Shown here: piece after piece, positions 46,981 to 57,784 of the stretch
Position numbering within the stretch: position 1 is the first letter of the stretch
Layout: every line of letters begins with the position of its first letter
Origin: Paramacrobiotus metropolitanus
Lineage: Eukaryota; Tardigrada; Eutardigrada; Parachela; Macrobiotidae
NCBI RefSeq assembly: GCF_019649055.1
Contig: NW_026570227.1
Span: 806,001 to 870,000, forward strand
Direction: 5' to 3'
Length of the DNA stretch: 64,000 nucleotides
Notes under the pieces: model-generated
Told to the model about the DNA's origin: nothing
The model's input: the letters and a program-made list of their open reading frames with translations, nothing else
Database searches by the model: none
Made by a program: the position numbers and the translations under genes

Positions 46981-49470
46981 TAACGTTATTCGTACGAAAC
47001 GTGCAGTAGATGAAATTGAGTCTGGTAGCGAAGCCTATTCAAGTGACAGTGAATGTGTCGACACAGACAGTGACATATCTGATGCTGAACCCGAGGAGGC
47101 CGACTATCATTCAGATACGGTGTCGGAGGACGAAGACTTTGTTTATTCGTACACCTTCAGAGCGAAAAACAATGTGGAGTGGTCGACCGCGAGTGGTGAT
47201 ACCGGAAAGACAAGAACTGCGGACAAAATGACTGGAGTACCAGGCGTGCGGCCGCATGTGCGAGGAACGGTAGCCAAGCTGGTGGATGCTTTCAATGTTT
47301 TTTTCACCAAAGACATGAAAGCCGTAATACTTATCCATACCAATGTGAAGGGGAAACTTATGTTTCCGAAGTCGTGGACGGAACTGGATGCAGTCGAACT
47401 AGATGCATTTCTGGGCTTGCTGATTCTGCACGGCGTGAATCATGACAGCAAAAAGCCATTGTGCCAGCTGTGGAACGAAGCGAAGGGTCGACCCATTTAC
47501 AACGCCACCATGTCTCGAAATCGTTTTAGCGAAATATCTAGTGCACTCCGTTTTGACAACAAGAAGTCGCGATATCTGCGCGAACTTACTGATAAACTGG
47601 CACATATTCGGGAGTTGTTTGAATTGTGGGTACCAACGTTGCGAAATTCCTATCTCCCTGGTCCTTATCTAACTATAGACGAGCAGCTTTACTCGTTCCA
47701 CGGCCACTGTAAATTCAAGCAGTATATTCCGAAGAAACCCTCCAAGTACGGGCTGAAGAATTTTATCCTAGCTGATTCTGCCTCGAAGTACTGCTGCAAC
47801 ATACAAGTGTACACGGGAAAATCTCCGGGCGCACCTCCAGAAAGAAATCAAGGGCGCCGTGTTGTTTTGGATCTTGTGCAGTACCTAGGAGTCGACTCCG
47901 GAAGAAATGTGACGATAGACAACTTCTTCACTGATCTCGAATTAGGTAAATTGCTTTTACCTTTGTATAACTGCTTTTAGAAATGCTTGAAATTTTTTAT
48001 GAATTATCGCATTTGAATTGGGTCGACCCTTGTATCAACATTTACAGGTCTTGAGTTGCTGAAACGAAATATCACTCTAGTCGGAACGATGCGCAAGAAT
48101 AAGCCAGAGATACCAGCAGCCTTTTTGCCATCCAGAGAACGTGCCGAATTTTCCAGTCTTTTTGGTTTCACAAAGGAAGCCGCACTGGTTTCGTATGTTC
48201 CAAAAATTGGCAAAGCAGTTATACTTCTCAGCACCCACCACCGAGATGCTGTGGTTGAAACGACCACTGAGAAGAAACCTGTCATCATCACCACATACAA
48301 CGAAACGAAAGCTGGAGTCGACTCGCTGGACCAAATGGTTACCATGTACAGCGTGAAGCGTCGCACGCGTCGTTGGCCCGTAATTCTGTTCTATGATATG
48401 GTTGACATATCTGCGTTAAATGGATTTGTGGTGTGGATCGAATTAAACCCAGCTTGGAGCCGAGCAAAACACCGTAGACGACTGTTTTTAGAATCGCTAG
48501 CCGAAGAGTTGCTAGAAACCCATCTGCGTCGACGCCTGGACTTGAAGCACATCAGCGCCACAGTGCGCGGCACTATCAAAGCATTACTCAAGATTCCAGA
48601 GGAAACGGGTCGACCCATGCAGAAAATTCCTGCACCTCCATTTACTGGTCAGAAGCGCTGTAAAGTGTGCGCGAAGGGTACGGATCGAAAGACGACTAAA
48701 TACTGTGTTTTGTGCAGAGTTCCTGCTTGTGGTGAGCATACTTATAATATTTGTGTTAACTGTGTGAATAAAACAATCGGTGAATAAAATGTCAGTTTAT
48801 TTCACATTGCGTTCCGGCTAGTTACGGACAATCTTCACAACACAGAAATTTGGTGAAGGGTAATGGAAGGCGGTCCAAACTGCAAACAATCAAGTAAAAC
48901 GGAGTCGACTCCAGAATCAAGCACGTGTACATACGTCTTTGTGATGTTCTTCTCCAGGAAAAATCGCATTCATACACTGAACGAGTTCCTTTGGATAGAC
49001 AACCGATTTTGGCAGCGCCACACGTTTGGAATTCTGCAACATAGAAAGAATGAAATTTTTATCGCACTACCTTAGATACGATGGGTCGACCCGCGACAAT
49101 AAGATGACTCAATGTTGTTTACAGAAAAATGCCGTTTAGTTTGGAAAACATTCTAGTTGGTTTTTTACCTTGATTTTCGTCCATATCTGCCGATAGACTG
49201 AGTGCCTGGCACTCTTGCCAGTCAGACGCTCCCGCTGTACACTGTCCACGATATTTCCTAACCACGTTGGCGAATTTAATCTACAATTTAGTAGACACGA
49301 TGGAGACGACTCCTTAGTTTTCCGCTCAAGTGCTTCACAGTTCTTACCCAACGGAGGAAAAGAGGTTCTCTAATTCTTCATGCATGTCAAAGACAGGTCG
49401 GAGTTACGAAAGAACAAGGAGTCAAGCAGCAAGCAGTCCACGCTTTCAGCAACGATAAATGGGTCGACCC
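46956..49470. repeat. GTCGAC-centred palindromes in and around the piggyBac gene
   Basis: GGGTCGACCC at 47485, 48020, 48607, 49083 and 49461; GGAGTCGACTCC at 47888 and 48901; GAGTCGACTC at 48315; AAGGTCGACCTT at 46956; TGTGTCGACACA at 47054; GGTCGACC at 47181. They lie in CDS, intron and both flanks. Elsewhere in the window GTCGAC is rare and not symmetrically flanked. Confidence 0.85.
46976..48787 (+). CDS. piggyBac-family transposase (PGBD-like), two exons
   Basis: Exon 1 46976-47945, intron 47946-48047 (GTAAAT...TTACAG), exon 2 48048-48787; 569 residues, normal for the family, frames intact. An acidic N-terminus is followed by the DDE_Tnp_1_7 domain: LDAFLGLLILHGVN, RPIYNATMSRNRFSEI, catalytic Asp in LTIDEQL and VTIDNFFTDLEL, LVGTMRKNKPEIP, and the third acidic site around AGVDSLDQMVTMYS. 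The C-terminus has the Cys/His cross-brace typical of piggyBac (CKVCAKG, CVLCRVPACGEH, CVNC). Cut-and-paste DNA transposition at TTAA. Possibly still active. Confidence 0.93.
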
Positions 49471-50296
49471 AGTCCAAGCAAAAAAAGTCAAATTGAATCT
49501 AAGATATCGATCTAAGAAATATTTTGAAAATTGAAAATCATCACACTTTGTTCTAATGACTTAAATTTTAACACACTCCAGCATCGTTCTGTTCGAATGA
49601 GTTTTGCTCGATTTGTACCTAGGTGATGTTACACAGTGATTTATGCTAGCTAACTAGATTATCCGTATTTTTGAACCCGGGTAGAAAAGCCGACTCCGCC
49701 TCTTGCCTATTCTGTGCCCGCTTGGTGTTGGGACAAACAATTTTTCTTGGTGATTTAACTGTTAATGAAGTAATTAACAATCTGGAAGTCACAATACCAC
49801 AGCAATAACTCCCATTGAACTAGCTTGAAAGAAGAAAATATCTTCGTCGTCCGTCAAATTGTCGAACACCCGAAGGCAGACATATCATTACCTCTCTGAT
49901 TCTCCCTACTCATGCAGATGGGTTCCAGCATTGGCCACTTGATTGTAGGTGGTGGGTATTTGTGACTTTTGGTACACTGCTACACCGCGTCTCTCCCGGC
50001 AACTCTACTCAGTCTACTGTATACAAAATTTTAACTTACGGTATATATGTATTGATCTGTGGTCTGTTTTCTTGTGCAGTTTGAGTTCAAATATATACGA
50101 ATACATTTATCAGTTTGGACCATTATAAGTTTAGGCAATCAGTAAACCGCGGCAGATTGAGTGGGAGTGCTTGTTTGATTGCCTTATGGCTTTAGTCAGT
50201 CTGTAGTTTGTGCAAGCATTCGTTGAGCAAGCTGTCATACCGCGAATATCTTTTCGGTATTTTTATAATTTTCCCTTGAAGTATTAAAAAGCCACC
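48788..50296. other. piggyBac 3' flank and intergenic DNA
   Basis: Up to about 49470 it carries GTCGAC palindromes and is probably still inside the transposon. The rest shows no gene I can support. A clear TTAA-flanked terminus was not found. Confidence 0.4.
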
Positions 50297-51161
50297 ATGC
50301 ATCTTTTAAGTTTAACTGCGCTTTTGGCGGCCGGGGCCACCATCGCTGTGTGCAGCCCCTCCCCACCATCGGCAACGGTTTGTCCGTCAGACCTTTCCGG
50401 CCTATCGCATTGTGTTAACCCGCTGCTAGCGTACTTGGAGTCCAGTCCAGAAGGTCGCGAAGTGAGTAAACCCGTGTCCGAATTAAACGTCACCGAATCA
50501 CAGCTGAACAGTCTCTGCAGGTATCAACATGTTGTCGATTATTTTGTCCGAACTAACAGCCGAAATATTATGGCTTACCCAGTGTTTCGGCAACCTTGGT
50601 TACAGCCACACCCGTAGCGTGTTCCAGTGCGCCCAGACGGCCGCGACGCCCTGTACCGGCACCAATCCCGAACTGATAGAATTTCTGGCTGGTGTAACAC
50701 ACCTCCTGAATGCCTGTGATCGGCCGGATGCGTACAGCAAGACCCAGGTGGCCCTGCAGTGCTTCCGCACCCTCTTTCCATCCGCCACACGGTTGAACGC
50801 GTGTGCGGCACGGGCTCGTCGGCAGTTTTGGGTGTTGCAGGGTCAACCGGTGGATCCGTTGGAACTATCACGTACCGGCATCGTCTTGCGCCGATTGTGC
50901 TGGTAAGCGGCATAATCATGATGCTCTCTGAAATGAGAAGTATCAAAACTTTAATTCTACGGCTTTTGCAGTTATACGAAGGCCTATCACGCGTGCATTG
51001 GCACGGAAATTACGGATCGGTGTGGATCCGCAGCGCAACAGATGGCCGACAACGTCCGCGATGCAGTCCTAAACACGTTCCGGTGCGGTGGAGAACGTGG
51101 GAGGTCATGCGAAGCCTCACTCGCCGATGTTGACCCGACGAAAGACCGCATGCAAATATAA
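50297..51161 (+). CDS. Secreted Cys-rich protein, paralogue 1 (three exons)
   Basis: Exons 50297-50520, 50606-50902 and 50972-51161 with GT..AG introns of 85 and 69 bp; 236 residues. Signal peptide MHLLSLTALLAAGATIAVCS. Evenly spaced Cys: VCPSD, SHCVNP, SLC, QCAQTAATPC, NACDRP, QCFRTLF, NACAAR, LCCYTKAYHAC, DRCGS, FRCGG, SCEAS. The pattern of single Cys in amphipathic helices recalls nematode DUF19/T20D4.11-like secreted domains, but I cannot confirm this. Paralogue of the next gene. Confidence 0.75.
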
Positions 51162-51572
51162 CCCAGTGGAATGACTGAATGATGTTGATATTTCGGCGTT
51201 GTCGATATACCGATAACGGCATAGCGATATATGGGGTGTTGTCTCTGTGTTGTGTCTGTCGAATGTACAAGCAATGTGGAGCTCCAAATGTATCAGCGTT
51301 CTAGAATGTGATACGCAGCGAATTAAAAATGGTAGGAGGCCGCGAAAACCAAATTTTGAATTTCAGCGTATTAAAGCTGCCGCTTTTGCTGATAGGTTTT
51401 AAATGTAACCTTTCGATGGGCGACATAATAACCTCCCGTTTCTCACTGCATAATATGTAAACTTTGTTATTCGTTTTGTTGCGTTGCAATCGCCCGGAAA
51501 TTTCTTTCAATCATGTACGGTAGTTGAATGATCGGCAGTTCCTGCGATCCAAACAACGTAAGCCAATCACCT

Positions 51573-51580
51573 ATAAAAGT
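51573..51580 (+). promoter_or_regulatory. TATA box for the next gene
   Basis: CCTATAAAAGTCGC preceded by AGCCAATCA (CCAAT-like), 240 bp before the presumed start codon. Another ATG in the same frame lies at 51642. Confidence 0.5.
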
Positions 51581-51815
51581 CGCTAGTCATGACAGCTAAT
51601 AATCAATCCAAAAATCAGCAAAAAGTATTTTGATCTGATCAATGGATTACAGAGCTCAAGATACGCTGCCCAGGGTACTGTGGGAATACTGTGGAAAATG
51701 CGTCGATTTCTTTGTAATCTGTAAATGGTGCGGCAGTAGCAGTAGTCTCCTTTCCCTAAATACCGGAGTTCAGTGCCCGAATTTTGTTACCCGTTATTCA
51801 AGTTCTTTGTACACC

Positions 51816-53291
51816 ATGCTTCCTGTGGGCACCGTTATCGTGTTCCTGACAGTAGTTGTAATTGGTTCAGCCACACCGGTCTGCCACCATACGAGGGTCA
51901 CTGATTTGACTAACTGTGCCATGCATCTCATCACATACGTAACACTGAACCCGGAAGAATCAAAAGCAGTTCGGACCTCACTGCGTCGCAGCTTAGGAAT
52001 TTATGCAGGTAATTGACAACTAAGTACCTGGTATACGTATACGTGTTCTGTACTAGAAGATACACAAAAAACAATAATTAAGCAGTTAATACCTGCATTG
52101 GCAAACCGAGCCTAGCTACAAACTTTTTGCTGCATCAAGTCGTTTGACGGAGTCATAAAAAATCTCTGCTCTTATGGTTAGGGAATAGAAAATCTTCGAA
52201 CCTAAACGCCTGGCTGATTAAACAGCATCAGTGTGTATTTGAATGCTTTGCAACCGTTATGCCCATGAGCCAGGATTGGAACTACGGTGAAAAAGACACA
52301 CTCTGACTGGTTAAACATGGACGATAACATAAAGCCTTCTGCAACGAGATCCAAATATATTTACCATTTCTATAAAAATTGTGCACCTGCAGATTTGCTG
52401 CTTTTTAAACTGTTAACGTTCATAGCAGTGCAAACTGTGTAGATAATAAAATAGTGCTGCATAAAATCTGTCACTACGGGGAGCGTCGTGCTATTTAATG
52501 AATTGCAGCTGAATTACAAACGCACGAACCGAAAACAGATCCACTTGGGTACTGGTCAGGTTGCTAAGCATACCTACCTGACAAAGTCCCTAATGCCGCA
52601 GCGTCTAAGAAAAAAGGTCATGGCTGCTATCTTCGTAAGGGATACTAGTACTAGTACAGTAACAGCAAACTATTCCGTTAGCTATTGGTACAGACGACCA
52701 CCGTTACACTCAGTCACTTGAATTGACCCTTCCCCATAATGTTTTCAAATTGGTATTCACTTCTTTTCTTAGACTTACTCGTAGCGTGGTCAGCTGCGTG
52801 CAGAACGTCACGGCATCCTGCACCGGCATGGACGATTTGCGGGAGGCGATGACCGGCGCGTTAAGCCTGCTCGAGGTATGCGATCGACCCGACTTGGACA
52901 GTAACCACCGTGTGCTGATGCAGTGCGAAAAGACGTTAAACCAGACCATCGGTAGCAAATCACGCGCCTGTACTCATCGTGCCGAACGAGAATTTAAGCA
53001 GATTCAAGAACCTTTCAGTCCACTGGGACTTCTGGAAGTGTTCGAAGCCGAAAACGTACTCCATAAATTTTGCTGGTAAGCGAATCGGAGTATGCCTTTA
53101 ACCAAATACGGAAGTATTCGCATCTTTTTTGTAGCATCACAAAATACTATTATGCCTGCAGTGGAACGGAGGTGGCCGATCACTGCGGACCGGAAGCACA
53201 GAGGACAGCTGGAGCATTCCGTAGTGCGATTTTGGATGCCTTTAATGTAATGGACCACGTGGTGCGAACTGCCCGGCGTCGTTCCCGTTGA
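51816..53291 (+). CDS. Secreted Cys-rich protein, paralogue 2 (exons partly resolved)
   Basis: Exon 1 51816-52008 encodes signal peptide MLPVGTVIVFLTVVVIGSATP and CHHTRVTDLTNCAMH. Later exons at 52773-53075 and 53135-53291 match paralogue 1 (TRSVVSCVQNVTASCTG versus TRSVFQCAQTAATPCTG; LLEVCDRPD versus LLNACDRPD; YYYACSGTEVADHCG versus AYHACIGTEITDRCG). Exon 1 as drawn ends in phase 1 and the next exon needs phase 2, so a small exon is missing between 52009 and 52772 or the donor differs. Function unknown. Confidence 0.65.
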
Positions 53292-54130
53292 CCGCGGAAG
53301 ACGAACAGTCGACGGCTGACATAGGTAGCGCTCTAACTCAGCGCCTGAAGGACAGTTCCGAAGAAGTTAACTAAATCAAAGGGGAATGCGCCGGAGACAC
53401 CTTCGTGAAAGAATTGCAATGGGACTACCCATATGGCCAAATACGGTCGATAAGGAACCAAAAAAATAAAAAACTTCAGTCGTACAAATAACAATATGCA
53501 CAGGCAATTTAACAAAAAATATCGATACATATTCTCACTAATTAAAATGGCGGTTAAGATATTACAGTACTGACCTATCTGTAAGTCAAAGGATAAAAGA
53601 ATAACTAACAAGTACAACTACAACACATACCTACACTCCCGATATGCTATCCGAGTCCGGCAAGGTGCCCATATTACGCATAACTCGTTCCCGTTTTGAG
53701 TGCGAATGGTGACAGCCACTCCCGGATGTATTCATTGGCAATTCATCTGTTCTTAAGTCGTTTTTTTTACCAGTTTATCTATCTGCATCTGATGCAGAAG
53801 CTAACCACATAACGATTTGCCGCTGCCGAATTATAAATTTTTTACATAATTTATTCAGTCGAAAAGCTTTAAGTGCCCATATCTGTACATCCAAAAGAGG
53901 CAGTGAAGCATTTTAAAATGCACACCACGGAGAAATTTGCAACCATGCTAAAAAGACGGAAAGAACCACGTCGGAAAATAGTAGAGCAATGTTATGAAAC
54001 TCTGGATAATCTGATTAGACTGGAGCAAATCAGCATCCTGGATCTGTTACGTTTAACTTAAGGATTCCCGATAAAGTAACTGGGTAAACATCAAAACGCT
54101 CGGATACGGAGTGTCGCTATAAAAGTTAGG
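53292..54130. other. Intergenic; small ORF at 53873-54061
   Basis: The ORF (62 codons, MPISVHPKEAVKHFK) is basic and helical with EQCYETLDNLIRLEQ. No match recognised; it may be chance. Otherwise nothing is seen. Confidence 0.3.
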
Positions 54131-54407
54131 CTAATGATGACGAATGTTTCGGTTGTCTGCTCCGCGAGATCGCTGCACCGCATTCCGCTCCCGGCTTCTT
54201 TCCATGGGTTTGCTCTGCCGGCGCAGTGATGCCCTAGATTTGCTGTTCTCAAGGATTACCGGCCCAGGCGCGCAGACAAATTTACAGTTCACCAGAAAAC
54301 ATCCGTTAATGCACAAAGGTAGAAAGGTACAGAACGTACTCGTCGAAGGAGTCGTCGTGGTTATCTGGTACTGGTTCACGTTGGAATTAACATTGTTGCT
54401 GATGCTG
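54131..54407 (-). pseudogene. Truncated member of the secreted Asn/Ser-rich family
   Basis: Encodes the end of the family core (VSISNNVNSNVN), QYQITTTTP, a Cys cluster (CINGCFLVNCKFVCAPG) and a basic tail. It is cut at 54407 exactly where the 73-bp tandem repeats and the inverted-duplication arm begin, so the arm was inserted into this copy or arose by a break here. Confidence 0.75.
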
Positions 54408-54600
54408 ACTGTCCCTTAAACTCAAGCGGGTACAGTTATCAAAGAAACCGACGTCTAGTGCGGGCGGTCCAGGGGAATTTACTGTCCCTTAAACTCGCGC
54501 GGGTACAGATATCAAAGAAACCGACGTCTAGTGCGGGCGGTCCAGGGGAATTTACTGTCCCTTAAACTCGCGCGGGTATACTGTCCCTGTAAACTGTACA
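54408..54600 (-). repeat. 73-bp tandem repeat, about 2.6 units
   Basis: Units start at 54408, 54481 and 54554 (ACTGTCCCTTAAACTCGCGC...). Inverse of 44005-44150. Confidence 0.9.
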
Positions 54601-55700
54601 GTAAGTTCCGTGTTCAGTAAAATTCCGCTCAAATTTGTATTTTTGTATGATTTTCTCCTATTCCAACGCATTAATAAAACATATCTGCTCTCTGTACTTC
54701 TACTGTAATAGCTATGTTTACTGTGTCGCTGTTTTCAGTGGATATCTCAACTTCAAAAGCACAGACCGCAGAATGGCATGCGGAATACATAATCTATTGA
54801 ACACTATAATACGTGAACCTACATTGTGCACGAGAACTGGTACCTCTCGAAAGCCTAAAATCCAGTTGAATGTACGAACTTAAAAAAACCTAATAAGGTA
54901 GGATTTATTAAAATAAGAATCTCACGCATCCCAAAGAACTGCATAATCAGTGCAAAATTTAACTGGAAAGCGTGGCAACACTGGCAATCACAAAGAACCA
55001 CTGACTGACAAGGACTAAAAAATTTATGAGCGTTTTCTTAAATTCCCAATCCCAGACGCAGCTGCACGATTAACGCTCTGCGATCGCTGCATTGTACGCG
55101 AACGCGGAACTGTATTTCCGCGTTCTCTGATTCGCTGCAGCGGCGTTTCACCTTTGACTAACGATGACCCTTTGGAACCAGTGTTGGGCGCTGCTGCAGC
55201 TCCCTCAGCGTAGATCGGGCATATGCAGCCACATCCAGAAAAACTGCAAAATGCCGGGCATGCAATAGGAACACCGTCACAACTATACGGCGTGGTCGTT
55301 GTTATTGGATATTTGTTGACGTTGGAGTTAACGTTGTTGCTGACGCTGACGCCGGTGCCGTTGCCGGTGATCTGCGAATTACCGATGACGGTCAACCCGT
55401 TGGAGTTGTCAGAGTTGCTGTGGTCGAGGTTGTTGAGTGAGCCGGTGGCGGCGTTGCCGTTGGAGTTGGCGTTGCTGTTGCCGCTGACCACCTGGCTGCT
55501 GGTGTCCTGCTGCTGTGGATCCACGTTGACGGCGCTGTTGGCCTGGCCACTGATGGAGATGCCGCTTCCACCGGCGTTGTTCATCGACTGGCTGTACGTT
55601 GAAGGGAGGCCGTTGCTCCACGTCGACTGGCTCTGACTGTTCACCTGCGCGTTTCCCACTCCGGACGCCGCTCCACTCCCGTACACGTAGCCATTGCTAC
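54408..55700 (-). repeat. Right arm of inverted duplication
   Basis: Reverse-complement partner of 42898-44150. It contains exon 2 of the 55843 gene and its 3' flank, ending in the 73-bp repeats next to the truncated copy. Confidence 0.85.
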
Positions 55701-55843
55701 CGGGATCCCCTGTTAAAAATATGGACGTTTAGCCTTGCTCTGTTTCTGCGGTCGCGTTTTCTAGCGTACAAACCTTGGGAAACACGACATAGCAAGAATA
55801 CTGCAATCGTGATCGTCAAAATATAACGGTTCCGTGGGGTCAT
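55024..55843 (-). CDS. Secreted Asn/Ser/Gly-rich protein, family copy 3 (two exons)
   Basis: Exon 1 55843-55774 (signal peptide MTPRNRYILTITIAVFLL), intron 55773-55710, exon 2 55709-55024; 251 residues. Exon 2 starts GDPGSNGYVYGSG and carries the family core, PITTTTP, the Cys cluster CPAFCSFSGCGCICP and a basic Arg/Ser tail. Exon 2 lies in the inverted duplication shared with the 42764 gene, whose exon 1 is unrelated. This copy has the more natural C-terminus (RGNTVPRSRTMQRSQS) compared with the 40830 copy, so it is probably the donor. Confidence 0.8.
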
Positions 55844-56536
55844 GGTTATGTTTTAGTCTTCGAAGCGCTACGTTTGCAAAGAAAAGTGGAAATCGTTTCG
55901 ATTATCCGCACGGCATCTGTCTTATAGAATGCCTTCTTTTATTACTATTATGCTGTCATTGGCGGAAGTTGCGAAGTATCAAATTTTGCAGCTATGCAAA
56001 ACAACATGTCGCCGGTTATGATTTATTTTTCCTTCCTTATTATTCAGTAACGCGCTGAGCTTAAGCCAAAACCACAACAATGACTTCCTTGCTCGTAAAA
56101 CACAGGGGGGGGGGGCTAGTTTTAATTACCGGCTATAGCAGTATAGCTATACACAACATATTCCCATCGTCTCAGCATTGGCCACACAAATTTCAGCAAA
56201 TCGCTCATAAATCAAGATATCCATATTAAAGAATACACAGGAGCTGTCCCAAATAATTTCTTCATCGAAATAATCCAGTGTGTTTATAGCTATCCACTAA
56301 TCGTATCGAATAAGAACTGACCGACACACGAGGAAGTTTATTAACGCTGTACAAACGTAATGCAAAAATGCCGACAAATTTATTCACAGTAAAATATACC
56401 GTTCACTGCATTTCCGCCTGCATTCAAAATGAGCTTGTTAAAGCACAGCAGCGCATTAAACATTCAAAAGTATGCATTAACTGTTGATATTCTTTTTTTC
56501 GAAAACGGTGTCTCAGTTTCTATTCCTACTGCAATC
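55844..56536. other. Intergenic with poly-G tract
   Basis: A run of 11 G at 56105-56115. No gene seen. Confidence 0.5.
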
Positions 56537-57446
56537 ATGGCATTCTTGCCCTTTGCTATAGTGTTACTCTGCTTGTCTAATTGCATAAAAGGTCAGTATA
56601 AAAGGAACAATTTTAAGGGATTCCTTAATTTAAAGTGCCATATTTCGCGATTTTGTTATAATAACTAGCCATACTACTGTTGTGGCAAAACTGGTGGGAT
56701 TAACGCCTGTACAGGAGTACTTTTCTGACAATGTTCTTTCTCACACAGGTGATCCTGGCGGCACGGGTGGAACGAACGGTGGCGGCTCCGTCACCCACGG
56801 CACCGTCGGCCTGAACGTCCAATTGCAATCAGGCTTCACCAACGCTCTACCATGATCAAACAGCCAATCCATGAACACCGGTCGAGGCAGTGGGATCTCC
56901 ATTAGCGGCGAAGCCGACAGCTATGTTAAAGTGGATCCCTTGCAGGACATCAACGCCCCCAATCAGGTGTACATGGGGTTCAGTAGCGGCGGCTCCAACG
57001 GCAACGCCGCCACGGGAGCCCTCAGTAACCACGACCAGACCAATATTAATTCCGGTAATACGGTGCTGTACAGCGGAAGCTCCCAGATTAACGGCAACGG
57101 TACCCAGGTCAGTCTAAGCAACAACGCCAATTCGGGGGTCTCGCGCAGTCCCATTACCACGACGACGCCGTGGACCACGTCCATTGTGTACTGTACGTCG
57201 ACGCCGTACTGCGGGCCGCCGTGTGTGATGAACGAGGTGTGCTATTGTGCGTGTCCACCGGTGGCGTCGGTCCCGTTGACGGGCAGTGCGTTGTCCAAGA
57301 TGCTGCTGGATAATCATGCAACGGCGGCGCGAGAACGACCGGCGGTGGTTAAAGTACAGAAGCTAGTGTCGGGGCGATGGCGAGATGATCCGGTCAAATC
57401 CGTGTCGAAAGATGTTGCGCTTAAGAATTCTCGTATGCGAAGTTGA
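56537..57446 (+). pseudogene. Secreted Asn/Ser-rich family member with an in-frame TGA
   Basis: Exon 1 56537-56591 (signal peptide MAFLPFAIVLLCLSNCIKG), intron 56592-56748 (GTCAGT...CACAG), exon 2 56749-57446; the lengths keep frame. Exon 2 has GDPGGTGGTNGGGS, the diverged core GISISGEADSYVKVDPLQ, NGNAATGALSN, PITTTTP and a Cys cluster. A TGA at 56853-56855 interrupts it 35 codons into exon 2, where other copies read ...PSTYSQSMN. Everything else is intact, so the break is recent or the stop is tolerated. Confidence 0.75.
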
Positions 57447-57784
57447 AGTGCAGTCGATTCAGTATTACAGAAGTATATCATTTACATGGACATACAACAG
57501 TATTAATAATAAGTTTGTGAATGTGCGTACGCTGTAAATGAGCATGCCGGGGAAATGTCGAAAGCGCTGAGTATGTTTATTTGTCAAGTGCTTTTCGTGC
57601 TCGCTCTGCGTAATGCGTCCAGTATGGTGGAAAGGAAGTTAATGGACAATTTATATACACACTCATGATGGGCTTATTGCATACCACAATTATGCATAAA
57701 AATCGAATTACATAGATCTGGGGTATGTTATGGTTTTTGCCTATGATATCCTGAATAAAGATGTAATATCATCACAATATAATA

